From contig CAUYUJ010008635.1 of the NCBI GenBank assembly GCA_963575745.1, forward strand, positions 119,501-183,500: DNA of 64,000 nucleotides, written 5' to 3'. Shown piece by piece: positions 28,585 through 40,149 of this stretch. This DNA is from Prorocentrum cordatum. Its lineage: Eukaryota; Sar; Dinophyceae; Prorocentrales; Prorocentraceae. The notes below the pieces were generated by a model, which was given only the letters and a program-made list of their open reading frames with translations, made no database searches and was not told the DNA's origin. The position numbers and the translations under genes are program-made. Numbering within the stretch: position 1 is the first letter of the stretch; each line of letters begins with the position of its first letter.

Positions 28585-31165
28585 CTAGGACAATAGTAAG
28601 ATGCTTCCATCAGGAGGAGTCGTCGCTGGTAAACAAATCTTTGACCCAACCTCACAAACAAGCACGCCCCTTTTGTTTTGTCTGGTCGGCAAACATTTGC
28701 ATCAAACGGTTAAAAAGCTAACAATTACCGTCACTGGAGTTAGCTCTGGTATCCAAATTTTATCATCACACTCAATGCTCCGACGCCGTTCCAACACGTG
28801 CATGCAACCCATCCCCATCACAATGACTACATACCACACTAACCATGATGTGTCCATAGTCGCACGTGTTGGCCAATTCCAACACTATGCAACGATGGCA
28901 AATGTATAAAACGTCAGCGTCTGATTGGCTCGATACTCATCGCAAATCAAAGCAGAGAGTGATAGCGGAAGGCGGTCACCATATGTAAGCGCGGTCCGAG
29001 AACACGTATCTGGCCAAATGCCACGTGCACACACTTTCACAAACAACTGCTTCTGGTCGGTCGACGAACATCTGCATCAGACGGTTGAAACGCGATCTAA
29101 GGACCACCACTGATGTTAGCTCTGATATCCAAGTTGGAGCAGCACACTCAATGCTCCGACGCCGTACAAACAAGTGCATGCAGTACATCCCCTCACGGCA
29201 CCAATCTACCAACATACCATGATGTGTCAATAGTCGCACGTGCAAACCAATAACAAGAATAATGCATCACAAATCAAGGTAGAGCGAGATAGCGGAAGGC
29301 GATCATCATATGAAAACGCGGTCCAAAAACAAACATTCTGCCCAATGCCACACGCGCACACGTTCACAAAAACTGCTTCTAGTCGGTCCACGAACATCTG
29401 CATCAGACGGTGAAAAAACTATCAATGACCATCACTGGTGTTGGCTCTGGTATCCAAAACGGATCATCACACTCAATGCTCCGACGCCGTTCAAACAAAT
29501 GCATGCAATGCATCCCCCCACGGCATATCTTCTCATATATACATAGACACACCCCAAACGAAGATGCTGTGCCAATAGTTGCACGTATAAACCAATACCA
29601 ACAATAATGCAACGGTGGCACATGTGTAAAACATCGGCGTCTCGGAAATTCCGCATTTATCACACACACAGACGGCCAAACAACATCTCCACAGATCTGG
29701 TTCTATCCGGACAACGGGCATATGCATCAGACGGTTAAAAAGCTATCAATGACCATCACTGGTGTTAGCTCTGGTATCCAAAACGGATCATCACACTCAA
29801 TGCTCCGACGCCGTTCAAACAAGTGCATACACGGCAGACTACACATATATATATATGTTTAAATACACACACGCCAAAGAAAAACATGGTGTGCCAATCG
29901 TCGCACATATAAGCCGATACCAAAAATAATGCAGCGGTGGCAAATGTGTCAAACATCAACGTCTATTTGATTCCGTCTCCATTTCAAACCGAAGCGGCCC
30001 ACGAAACGTCCACAGATCTGTTTCTATCGGGTCGACGAGCATCTGCATCAGACGGTTGAAAAGCTATTAATGACCATCACTGGTGTTAGCTCTGGTATCC
30101 AAAACGGATCATCACACGCCATGCTCCGACGCCGTTCAAACAAATGCGTGCAATGCATCCCCCCACGGCAGATATACTCATACATATACAACCCAAACAA
30201 ACACGTGCTGCGCCTATCGTCGCTCGTGTAAGCCGATACCAACAAGAATACAGCGGTGGCAACTGTGTCAACCATCAACGCCTGGTTAATTCCGTCTTCA
30301 TTTCAAACCAAAGCGGCCCAAGAAACGTCCACATATTTGTTCTATCCGGTCGACGAACATCTGCATCAGACGGTTAAAAAGCTATCAATGACCATCACTG
30401 GTGTTAGCTCTAGTTTCCCAGACGGATCATCACACTCCATGCTCCGACGCCATGCAGACAAACGCATGCAATACATCCCCTCCCGGCAGATATACATACA
30501 TATCTATACACACCCAAAACGAACACGTGCTGTGCCTATCGTCGCACGTGTAAGCCGATACCAAATACCAAAAATAATGCAGCGGTGGTAACTGTGTCAA
30601 ACATCAACGTCTGGTTAATTCCGTCTTCATTTCAAACCAAGACGGCCCTAGACACGTCCACAGATCTGTTTCTATCGGGTCGACGAGCATCTGCATCAGA
30701 CGGTTAAAAAAACTATAAATGACCATCACTGGTGCTGGCTCTGGTATCCAAAACGGATCATCACACTCAATGCTCCGACGCCGTTCAAACAAATGCATGC
30801 AATGCATCCCCCCCGACACGTCTACATACATATCTATACGCACCCCAAACGAAGATGCTGTGCCAATAGTTGCACGTATAAGCCAGTACCAACAATAATG
30901 CAACGGTGGCACATGTGTAAAACATCGGCGTCTGGGAAATTCCACATTTATCACACACAGACGGCCAAACAACATCTCCACATATCTGGTTCTATCCGGA
31001 CAACGAGCATATGCATCAGACGGTTAAAAAGCTATCAATGACCATCACTGGTGTTAGCTCTGGTATCCATAACGGATCATCACACTCAATGCTCCAACGC
31101 CGTTCAAACAAGTGCATGCAATACATTCCCCCACGGCAGATATATACACCCACACATATCTATAT
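28585..31165 (+). repeat. Satellite, eight copies of ~322 bp
   Basis: Copies are marked by CATCTGCATCAGACGGTT at about 28691, 29066, 29395, 29718, 30040, 30358, 30687 and 31008, so spacing is 375 then 318-329. Each unit also has AATGACCATCACTGGTGTTAGC, ATGCTCCGACGCCGTTCAAA, a short variable AT-rich stretch (ATATATACATA) and CAACGTCTGG. Inner copies are about 85-95% alike by eye; the first is the most diverged. Short open frames occur but are not conserved. Confidence 0.95.
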
Positions 31166-31168
31166 ATA

Positions 31169-31209
31169 CTAGAACCATCGCGCGCGCTTCGCGCGCGCTC
31201 AAGTTCTAG
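31169..31209 (+). repeat. Hairpin element copy a
   Basis: CTAGAAC-CATC-GCGCGCGC-TTC-GCGCGCGC-TCAA-GTTCTAG: a 41 bp palindrome directly after an AT-rich stretch (31139-31168). Almost identical to the reverse complement of 46160-46199. Confidence 0.9.
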
Positions 31210-31545
31210 CGAGGCTTGATAGGCTAACTCGTGCAATGTCATGTTGGTCGCTTTTTGCGTCCAGGGACTCCCTTGGAGGCCCTACGCAAGCCTCGGAATC
31301 GTATAGAAGGGGAAGTGCGGAAACGCAAAAATCACTCATTTCCTTTAAGTATTACCCTCAAAGGCTTACTGGGTTCTTTTTTGGGAGGTGAGGGGGGTCT
31401 GAATTGTGGTCTGTTGTCCAAGAATGGACCGGGGGCCAAACTTGGAAAAAAGAAAAAGGAATTGTGGGATTCCCATTTTTGTTCCAATTCCTCGGCGCTG
31501 TTCGGCGCTGTTTTTTGTTTGTGCCTCGCGGGTTCTGTTAGCCGG
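31210..31545 (+). other. Region between the hairpin and the first CTTGGG block
   Basis: Mostly unique. Contains CAAAAATCACTCATTTCC, similar to the AT-richer boundary motif of the CTTGGG family. Confidence 0.35.
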
Positions 31546-32500
31546 GACCCTCAGGGGTGTAGGATCTTCCAGACCCCCTGGGGGTTCTGGAGGCCTCCTG
31601 GAGGCCTGGAGAGCCGTCGGAAGGATGTCTCGGGCTGCGCGGGAGCATGTTGGGCCGTTCCTTACGTTCTGGGGGCTCCTTGGGGTCGTCTTGGGCTGTC
31701 CTTGGGCGTCTCGGGGGCCCCCCGGGAAGCCGGGAGGCGCGGTACCGGCCAGATGTCAGGGCCCGTCCTGGGCCCGCCTTGAGCTTGTCTTGGGAGGCTT
31801 CTGGGCGGTCTTGGGGCGGTCTTGGGAGTCTCCTCACTCGTCTCTGAGCGTTGGAAGCATGACACATCTAAAACATCGAAAACTTCGGAAATAAACGAAA
31901 CTCAATGATTTGTGTTGCTCTCCCAGCTCTCTCGGGACGTCTCTCGGAGTTCTCTTGCAGTGTCTTGGAGGCGTCTGGAGGCCTCCTGGGAGCCTGGAGA
32001 GCCGTCCACAGACTGTTTTGGACTGCTTGAGAGCATCTCCAGCTGTTCTTTTGCATTCTGAGGGGTTCTTGGGGCTGCCGTGGGGCGCGCTGGAGCGTTT
32101 TGGGAGCTCCCCGGCAGTCCTGAGGGTCTCTTGGGTGGTCTTGGGGCGGTCTTGGGAGCCTCTTCGGAGCTCTTGGACCGTTGGAAGCTCGAAAACGCGA
32201 GAAGCCAAAACATAGAAAAAAACAATGAAAATCAACGATGTGGCCCTCTTCGGGCCGTCCTGGGACGCCTCTCGGACCTCTCTTGGGGTCTCTTGGAGAC
32301 CACCTGGGAGCCTCGAGAGCCGGCGGAAGGCTGACTTGGGCTGCTTGGGAGCGACTTGTGCCATCCTTTCGCATTCTGGGGGCTCGTGGCAGGCGTCATG
32401 GCCCTCCTGGAGCGCTGTGGAGGCTCCCCAGAAAGGCCGGGGGAGCGGTACCGGGAGCGTCCCCGAGATGTCACGGGGAGGCGTGGGACCCGGGGCCGGG
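31546..32500 (+). repeat. CTTGGG-rich block 1
   Basis: CTTGGG and variants recur about every 11-12 bp on +. AT-richer boundary segments with TTGGAAGC ... AAAAC...G...AA...AATGATTT or AATCAACGAT lie at about 31850-31912 and 32170-32250, spaced ~325 bp. Long open frames on both strands (rich in R, P, G, L) are products of this repeat. Confidence 0.8.
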
Positions 32501-32517
32501 GAGGGGGGCTTTTTTCT

Positions 32518-32622
32518 TCATGATACATATATATACACCTGTATATATGTAGATATACACATACATGCACATATGTATATACACATATAGACATACATAT
32601 GTATATGTGTGTGTGGTCGCAA
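32518..32622 (+). repeat. ATATAC/ACATAT microsatellite
   Basis: Imperfect TATA/CATA repeat, about 100 bp; no hairpin element at its edges. Confidence 0.85.
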
Positions 32623-33019
32623 CCCCTTGTGATCATACCTGTCTCTGCTTCTCTGCTTCTTCCTCGTATTCCTCTCTCGTCTGTCTCCTCCCCCACTGCT
32701 CGTCCTACTCCTCGAGAGCGGGGTGGTGGTGGAGTACATCTCGTTTCGAAGAGTGGTTTCATCTAGTTCTTGTCGTGGAGTTTTCGAACATTATTCCTCT
32801 TGTTCCTTCTCCTCCTTCGCCTCCTCCCCCTCTTCCTATTTCTATAGATTGTCCTACTCCTCCTCTTCATCCTGCTCTCTCCTCCTCCTCCTCCTCCTCC
32901 TCCTCTTCTGCTTCTTCTTCTTCTTACCCTTCTTCTTCTTCTTATCCTTCTGCGTATTCTTAATAGTCTGCTTCTTGTTGTTATTATCCTTATGAGTATT
33001 CTTACTATCCTGCTTATTA
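32623..33019 (+). repeat. Pyrimidine-rich region
   Basis: CTC/TTC-rich with CTTCTT runs at 32880-32960; no coding signal. Confidence 0.7.
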
Positions 33020-33290
33020 TCATTATTCTTCCTCCTCCTCCTCCTCCTCTTCCTCCTTCTCCTCCTCCTCCTCCTCGTCCTCCTCCTCTTCCTCCTTCCC
33101 CCAGAATCGAGCTGTTTTCTTGTCCTGCCCCCCTCCCCCAAAAAACAAAACGGTTCGTTGCCTCCCGTTTTTATTGGGTTTTTTTTTGGGGGGGGGCAGG
33201 AGAAGAAACAACTCGATTCTAGTAGAAGGAGGAGGAGGAGCAGGAGAAAGAAGGAGGAGGAGGAGGCAGAGGAGGAGAGGGAGGCCCCGG
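33020..33290. repeat. Large foldback 1
   Basis: Arms 33103-33147 (AGAATCGAGCTGTTTTC...TCCTGCCCCCC) and 33178-33220 (the reverse complement with a few changes) flank a ~30 bp loop. Polypyrimidine (33020-33102) and polypurine (33221-33290) sequence extend the stem on both sides to about 125 bp. Confidence 0.85.
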
Positions 33291-33400
33291 ATTTGTTTTC
33301 CTTCGTCCCCCCCCCCCCCAAAAAGAAAAAAAAAAACACGCGAAGTCGTTGTGTTTTTCTGTAGGGGGTGGGGGGGCGGCGGCGAAAAAAACAAAAATCC
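33289..33400. repeat. Large foldback 2
   Basis: Arms GGATTTGTTTTCCTTCGTC plus a C run (33289-33319) and a G run plus GGCGGCGAAAAAAACAAAAATCC (33364-33400). An inner stem of AAAAACAC / GTGTTTTT sits around 33330-33358. Confidence 0.8.
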
Positions 33401-33419
33401 GACGTGGCCTCATTGGCCC

Positions 33420-34640
33420 TCACCTCTGGAAGGATTCCGATTGAAAGCCACCACAGTAAGGGTTCATAGTGAAATCCTCCACAGGAGCATTCCTATCGAA
33501 ACCATCGAAAGAAAGATTGCTATTGAAATCCTCCACATGTTAGTTCCTATTGGAACCACCTGCAGAAGGATTGCTATTGAGATGCTTCGAAAGAACGCCC
33601 CCGGTGGCATTGCATTGGCATTGGTTTGGCAATGGTTTGGCATTGCTCTGGAATTGTGCTTTGCCGTGCGTTGGCATTGCGCTGGCATTTCGCAAGCATT
33701 GCGTTGGCGAATCCTGATGGAACCCTCCACAGAAGCACTCCCATTGAAACCCCCTACAAGAAAGACTCCTATTGAAACCCTCCACAAAAATGGTTCAGAT
33801 TGAAATCCTCCGCAGAAGGATTCCGTGCGAAGCCCTCCACTGAAGGACTCCGATTGGAACCTACCACAAAGGATTTCCCCAATTGGCATCGCATTGGCAC
33901 AGGAGCGGGATCGCCATGGCATTGGTTTTGCGTTGTGATGGCACTGCGTTGGCGAGCCTCAGTCGGACGCTCCACAAGAAAATTCTTATTTATCCACCCC
34001 GACAAGAAGGATGCCTAGTGACCCCCCCCACACACAAGAAGGATTCACATTGAAGACCTCCATAGAAGGACTACATTTGAAACCCTTCACATTGGGATTC
34101 CTAATGAAATCCTCCGAACATGGGTTCGCAATGTCATCGGCCCAAAAGGATTATCATTGAAATACACCTGGGGAGGATGCCCCCTATTGGCATTGGTTTA
34201 ACATTGTGTTGGCATTGCGTTGGAACTGCGCTGGCAGTGCGCTGGCGAGTCCTAACGCCTCCCTTCGCAGAAGGATTCCTGCTTAACCAACCCGCAAAAA
34301 AAAGGATCCCCTTTGACATCTACCACAAAGGATTGCCCCCAACGACGTTGCATTGGCATCGGCTTTGGGATCGCACTGGCATTGCGCTGGCATCGCGTTG
34401 GCACTGCTTTGGCATTGCGCTGGCGAGCTCCAATGCCTCCCGTCGCAGCAGGACTCCTATTTTACACCCCAGGGGGGTTCTTATTGGAATCTACCACAAA
34501 GGATTGCCCCCATCGGCATGGCATTGGCACTGGATTGGGGTCGCTTTGGCATTGGGTTGGCATTGCCTTAGCTCTGCTTTGGCACTGCGCTAATGCCTGC
34601 CTTTGCAAAAGATTCTGGTTGAACCCCCCCGCAAAAATTC
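33420..34640 (+). repeat. GGCATTG-type tandem array, part 1
   Basis: Interspersed runs of [T]TGGCATTGCG[C/T]TGGCA and blocks like GAAATCCTCC.CA.AAGGATT. The run units repeat about every 11-12 bp (TTGGCATTGC, GCGCTGGCA). A higher-order unit of roughly 200-300 bp (TACCACAAAGGATTGCCCCC ... CATTGG ... GCGCTGGCGAG) also recurs. Confidence 0.8.
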
Positions 34641-34734
34641 GCCGGCCCAACGGGCCAGAGGCGTGCTAAGATCTCTGGTAACTGGTAAACAGTATTTCTA
34701 GTTCGCGCGCGCGGGGCGGCCCCTGGGGGTCCCT
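34640..34734 (+). other. Junction between arrays
   Basis: Includes TTCTAGTTCGCGCGCGCGGGGC at 34697-34718, a possible half copy of the hairpin element (only one arm). Confidence 0.3.
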
Positions 34735-35555
34735 GGATCAAAAGTACCCCGGGCGGAGCCCGGGACACTCCCCCAGATCCTCCAGGATCGCCCCAAGAGG
34801 GCCCCAAGAGGCCCCCAACACAATCCAAGAGAGGTCCGAGACGCCCGAAGATCGCTCCACGGCGCCCAAGATGGCCTCCAGACGGCCCAAGACGTCTCCA
34901 AGATGACCCAACAAGCCTCCAAGATGCCCCAAGAGACCTCCAGGAGCACTCCCAAGAGGGCCCCAAGAGGCAAAAATCAATGCTTTTTCTTAGGTTTTGG
35001 ACAGATTTGGGCGTTTCAACCTTTTCGGTTCCCCGACGCCCCTAAACGGCTCAAGAGGCCTCCAAGATCGCCCCAAGAGGGCCCAAGAGGCCCTCAAAAG
35101 GGCCCCAAGACGGCCCAAGACGGCTCCAAGACGGCCCCAGAGGCCTCCAAGACGGCCCAAGAGGGCCCCAAGAACGCCCCCAACACGTCCAAGAGAGGTC
35201 CGAGACGCCCGAAGATCGCTCCACGACGCCCAAGATGGCCTCCGGACGGCCCAAGACGTCTCCAAGATGGCCCAAGAAGCCTCCAAGATGCCCCAAGAGG
35301 CCTCCAAGAGAACTCCCAAGAGGGCCCCAAGAGGCAAAAACCTGTGCTTTTCTTTTGGTGTTGGACAGATTTGGGCGTTTTAACCTTTTCGGTTCCCCGA
35401 CGCCCCTAAACCGCTCAAGAGGCCTCCAAGATCGCCCCAAGAGGGCCCAAGAGGCCCCCAAGAGGGCCCCAAGACAGCCCAAGACGGCTCCAAGACGGCC
35501 CCAGAGGCCTCCAGGACGGCCCAAGAGGGCCCCAAGAACGCCCCCAACACTACAC
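34735..35555 (-). repeat. CTTGGG block 2, inverted
   Basis: CCCAAGA-type repeats on +, i.e. CTTGGG on minus. Two boundary segments, GGCAAAAA...TGCTTTT at about 34970 and 35332, are about 360 bp apart and continue with TTGGACAGATTTGGGCGTTT and TTCGGTTCCCCGACGCCCC. This defines a ~360 bp higher-order unit. Confidence 0.85.
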
Positions 35556-36560
35556 TACAGCTCCCGACGCCGCAGCTCCACACTGCAAACGACCACTCGG
35601 ACAGGCGACCACGGTGCGACGTTATGGGCCGGCGGAATGAGCGAAGCGATGAAATAATCCCCTTTGAATCTGACATTGCATTGGCATCGGCTTTGGGATC
35701 GCACTGGCATTGCGCTGGCATCGCGTTGGCACTGCTTTTGGCATCGCGCTAGCATTGCGCTGGCGAGTTCCAATTCCTCCCGTCGCAGAAGGATTACGAG
35801 TGAAACCTCCAGGATGAATCTTATTGAAATCTAACACAACATATTGCCCCCATTGGCATAGCATTGGCATTGGATTGGGGCCGCCTTGGCATTGATTTGG
35901 CATTGCGTTGGCAGAGCTTCAGCATTGCGCTGGCGAGTCCAAATGCCTTCCTTCGCAGAGAGATTCAATTTGAAACCCTCCGCACAAAGGATTCCTTCTG
36001 AAATCTACCACAAAGGATCGTCCCCAACGACATTGCAGAGGCATCGGATTTGAGATCGCAATGGCATTGCGCTGACATTGCGCCAGCATTGCTTTGACAC
36101 TGCTTTGGCATTGCTTTGGCACTGCTATGGCATTGCGCTGCCGAGTTCCAATGCCTCCCTTCGCAGAAGGGTTCCTATTGCCACCCCCAGGGGGATTCTC
36201 ATTGGAATCTACCACAAAGGATTGCCCCCATCGGCATGGCATTGGCATTGGATTGGGGTCGCCTTGGCATTGGTTTGGCATTGCGTTGGCACTGCTTTGG
36301 CATTGCGCTGGCGAGTCCTAATGCCTTTCTTCGCAGAAATATTCCGGTTGAAACTTTCCGCAAAAAGGACTCCTTCTGAAGTCTACCACAAAGGATTGCC
36401 CCCAACGGCATTGCATTGGCATCGGATTGGGGTCGCCTTGGCATTGGTCTGGCACTGCGTTGGCTCTGCTTTTGGCGTCGCGCTGGCATTGCGCTGGCGA
36501 TTCCTCATGGCTCTCTCCGCAGAAGGACTCCTACTGAAGTTTTGTATATTATATCTTCCA
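35556..36560 (+). repeat. GGCATTG-type tandem array, part 2
   Basis: Resumes after about 110 bp. Same TTGGCATTGCG repeats and TACCACAAAGGATTGCCCCC blocks, four of them at about 35837, 36007, 36210 and 36384. Confidence 0.85.
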
Positions 36561-36707
36561 CTGAAGGATTCTGTTTTTTTTAATAAACACAAAAACAAAC
36601 AAAAGAAAGGAACCCCCAATTGGCGTTGTGTCGGCATTGGTTGGCAGTGGATTGGCATCGCATCGGCATGAATAACGGTACAGCTTAATGAAGGAGCGCA
36701 TACCTTC

Positions 36708-36739
<32 letters not shown>

Positions 36740-36830
36740 CGAGAGAGGTAAGATAAGGATAATGATGAAGAGAAGGGTTCAAGCTCGTAGAAAAACCTCT
36801 GGAACACCGAAGTACTCCACAATCCCCAGG
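36561..36830 (+). other. AT-rich junction with a TA repeat
   Basis: Contains (TA)n at 36713-36740 after a short unique segment. Confidence 0.6.
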
Positions 36831-36905
36831 CCTCTCCTCCTCCTCCCCCTCCTCCTCCTCCTCCTGCTCCTCCTCCTCCTGTTCCTCCTCCTCCTCCTCC
36901 GCCTA
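36831..36905 (+). repeat. TCC polypyrimidine tract
   Basis: (TCC)n, about 75 bp. Confidence 0.9.
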
Positions 36906-37844
36906 CTCTCCGTAGCAAGACAGAACCAATACCAGACAGCGCATGGCGCCGTCAGTGCAAGGAAACACTGTGAATGTTTGGTTGTTTTGGTTATTTGGTT
37001 TGTGGAGCCACGAACACTGTGTCTTTTTGTTTGTTTGGTTTGTTTGGTTTTGCAGGTCCCAATCCTCGCCGCGGCCTCCCTCGCGGCACTTCCTTTTGAA
37101 CCTGCACTCCCCCCCTCTTGGAACCATCTTCGAGGCGTCTTGGAGCTCTCTCAAAGACCCCATCCGTGTCCAAAAGAAGCCCAAGAGCAGCCCGGGAGGG
37201 GCCAACAACACTCCAAGAGGACCGAAGATGGCACCCCGACAGTGGCACCCCCGAGCCCCTCTTGGGTGCCAGTCGTGTGGCCTTTGGGGGGCCCTCCTGG
37301 GGTCCTCTTGGGCCCCCTCTGGTCCACTCTCGAGGCCCCGTTGGGCTTCCCTCAAAGCCTTGGTGGGGCCTATCTGGGAAACCAGACAGAGCAAGGTGAC
37401 CGAGAAACTTTCTCAGCCGCCCGTCGGGCCGCTAAGATTAACTGCGCGCAGCTGATCTCATAACTGGATATCGTTTAACCGACCAATATCCCCACTGGCG
37501 TTGCCCTCGTCCCACTGAGCGGTTTACCCCCCCACACGGTGGGATGTATGCCGTCTCCCTCTGGTTTCAGGGGGTAAATCTTTACCTCGGCGGCGGGGGG
37601 AAGGGCAGGTTGGGGTCAGTTAGCCGATACTGAATAACCTCCGCAGCTTTCCCTACCCTCCCGCCACCACCCCCGACGTCGCGATTTTTTCCCAACGGCG
37701 GCCCTGGATGTGTGAACTTCTTCCCCGGGATCAGCTTTATCCGGCTTTATTCTCCTGAGTGGTTTGATCGCTCCAGAAGACCAATGAAGGATTGTGGAGC
37801 CTGAGAACGGCCGAAAACGTTCCGTCGTCGTCATCGCCCGTGGG
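36906..37844. other. Unassigned region
   Basis: A TTTGGTTTG-rich stretch (36975-37055) and weak CTTGGG repeats (37120-37360), then GC-rich sequence without a recognised gene. 37480-37620 has short inverted motifs but no tRNA or rRNA match that I can see. Confidence 0.35.
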
Positions 37845-38530
37845 GAGGGCCTCATGAATCCAAGTCCCAGAAGCCCTTCTCGGAACCTGAATGGTGGGAA
37901 CGTCTTGGAGGCTGCCGTCGTCGTCGTCGTCGCCCATGTTAGGGGCCTGATGAATCATGCTTCCGGCAAGCCTTCTGGGGAAATGTTTTTTGGGAGTGTA
38001 TTGGGGGCCTGCTTGGGCCGTTCCGTCGTTGTCGCCGCCTCTTGGGGAGGCCTTTTGACGGCGCAAGGAATGATGTCCCCGGAAAGTTTGTCGGCAACAT
38101 GAATGTTGGAAAAGTCTTGGAGGGCTGTGTGGGGCGTTCCGTCTTCATCATAACCTCTTGGGAGCCATGTTGGGGGCCTGATGAATCATGTTCCTGGCAG
38201 GCCTTCTAGGAACATGTAATTTTTGGGCGTGCTGCAATCTTGGAGGGCTGCTGATGGCGCTGCCTCATTAGCGTCGGCCGTGCCTTGGGCCTGATGAATC
38301 ATGTACCCAGAAGGACTTCTGGGAGCATGATATTTGGGAATGTCTTTGGGGGCTGCTTGGGCCAGTCCGTCGTCGTCGTCGCCTCTTGAGGAGCCATGTT
38401 GAGAGCCCGGCGAATCATGTTCCCGCAAGGACTGCTGGGAACATGAATTGTGGGAATGTCTTGGGGGGGGGCCTGCTTGGGGCGTTCCGACGTCGTAGCC
38501 GATGTTGGGGCGTTCCGTCGTCGTCGCCGG
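37845..38530 (+). repeat. Minisatellite, about six ~96-120 bp copies
   Basis: Units share TGATGAATCATGTTCCCGGC, CCTTCTGGGAACATGA, GGGGCCTGCTTGGGCCGTTC and CGTCGTCGTCGCC. Anchors near 37853, 37949, 38069, 38180, 38293 and 38410. The later units are the more alike. Confidence 0.8.
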
Positions 38531-38735
38531 CCACCGATTATCGCGTACCTTTAAAACAACTGGGCGGGAAACCTGTGAAAAACCGAAGAGGACGAGGAGG
38601 AGCAGGCAACGAAGGGAAGAAGAAGAGCAGGAAGGTGGTGCAGTCAGGGGATATTACAAGTGTCGTCATCCGATGGACCCCCTCCTGGTCCCTCCAGGGC
38701 CTCCCCCTGGCCGCTCAAATTATCTAGGGGCATTC
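38531..38735 (+). other. Unassigned region
   Basis: Contains a purine-rich stretch (GAGGACGAGGAGGAGCAGG); nothing else seen. Confidence 0.3.
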
Positions 38736-39010
38736 GGCCCATCCTGCCTCTTGGAAGCAGTTTCGAAGCCTCTCGGGGCTGGTTTTGTCGGCCTCTTGGG
38801 GCCTCTTGGTGGCCTCTTGGGGCTTCTTGAGGGTCTCTTGGGGCCTCCTGGGAGTTGATTATTCGCCTGGAATCCCGGAATTTTCGGTTCGTTGTCCCCC
38901 CCTGAGCCCCTCTTGGGGCCGCCTTGGGGCTCTCTCGGGCCCTCTTGGGCGCCTCTTGGGCCGTTTTGGCGCCCCCTCGGGCCGTCTTAGGGGCCTCTTG
39001 GGAACCCTTT
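38736..39010 (+). repeat. CTTGGG block 3
   Basis: CTCTTGGGGC repeats every 11-12 bp, ending near GGAACCCTTT; includes a boundary segment TTATTCGCCTGGAATCCCGG. Confidence 0.75.
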
Positions 39011-39795
39011 TTTGTTTACGGCAACGTCACAGCAGTAAAAAAGCACCGGCAAGAAGAGGAGACAGGAGAGGACGCGGGGAACGAATTTGAATACGTACTA
39101 TACTCAATTTACGAGCGCACGCCGTTACGCGTGCATCGACCTCGCTGCGCAGAGCCCCCCGTTTCCGGCAAAATGCCCACCGTGGGGACGGGATGCGCCA
39201 GACCGAACAAAACACACAACTAAGCCGAGGAAGAGGGAGGAGGACGCGGAGGGGAGGGGGAGGAGGAGGGCGGGGAACCGAAACAGAGTCCGGTGGAAGG
39301 GTGGTATACAATAAAAGCCTGAAGCCCCTGAGTAGGCCGTGAATGGGGCCGTCTTGGGGCTACATTGGGGACTTATGGGTCGGAAGTACTGCTTCGGCAA
39401 TACTGGAACTTCGCCGGGTACGTCGCAAACCTGCCCGCTGAGAGGTGGCTATCTCGTGTTCTTGCATGGTCACATGCCAGAAACAGGTCCCAAGGGAGAC
39501 CGCGGAAAACGTGGGAGTCCGATGTCTAGAGCTGCTGCGACAAATACGGGATCGGTGACTGGAGAGTAGCAGCCAGAGACGCACGTTCTTGGAAGTGTAT
39601 GACCGGAGATTTCCTTCACCACATGAGCGCCTGCTAGTTTTCACCCGCCTGTGCCCTAAGCGGCCGCCCCTTCGCGGGCATATAGGCTTGACCTTGACCT
39701 TGACCTTGGGGATTTATGGGGCCGTCGTCAACGCCGCGAAAGCCGGAAAATCGTGTGTGCTGAAAATGCAAGTTCTTCAGGAAAATCAATGACTT
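39011..39795. other. Unassigned region
   Basis: Near-unique sequence. 39690-39710 has three CTTGAC repeats. 39775-39800 (GGAAAATCAATGACTTTGGG) is the boundary motif of the CTTGGG family. Confidence 0.4.
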
Positions 39796-40054
39796 TGGGC
39801 TCTTGGGGCCCTGTGGGTAGGCCTCTTCTTGGGAGCCTTTTGGGGCGTCTTGGCGGCCTGTAGGCTGGGAGGCATTTTGGGCGTCGTGGGGCGATCTGTC
39901 GACGAGTGGCTGCCGTCGTGGACCACGCTGGGCACGTCTGGAGGGGATCTTGGCGCGTCTCGGAGCCGCCCAGGCCTCCTTCCGAACGGCTCCGGCGAGC
40001 CGTGGACCCCATGCCCCGTCGAAGCCCCGGCCCCGGAGGCCCCCGCCCTGTATT
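39796..40054 (+). repeat. CTTGGG block 4 (short, decaying)
   Basis: CTCTTGGGGCC and TTTTGGGGC repeats to about 39895, then decayed sequence to 40054. Confidence 0.6.
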
Positions 40055-40149
40055 CTGGCACATATATATATGTGTATTATGTGTATACATGTGTATGTAA
40101 ATATGGTAACCATGCACGCGCGCGCGCTACGCGCGCGCTTAGGTTCTAG
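40055..40149 (+). repeat. AT microsatellite followed by hairpin element copy b
   Basis: TATATATGTGTAT-type repeat (40058-40104), then a hairpin at 40105-40149: left arm AACCATGCA, CGCGCGCGC-TA-CGCGCGCGC core, right arm TTAGGTTCTAG. The left CTAG is missing; otherwise it matches copies a and d. Confidence 0.85.

Noticed and set aside
28585-31165. CRISPR-like array
   Set aside because: Repeats are ~322 bp and the whole unit is conserved; no short repeat/unique spacer pattern, and the host is a eukaryote.
37480-37620. tRNA or other small RNA gene
   Set aside because: Short inverted motifs exist but no A/B box pair or cloverleaf could be laid out.
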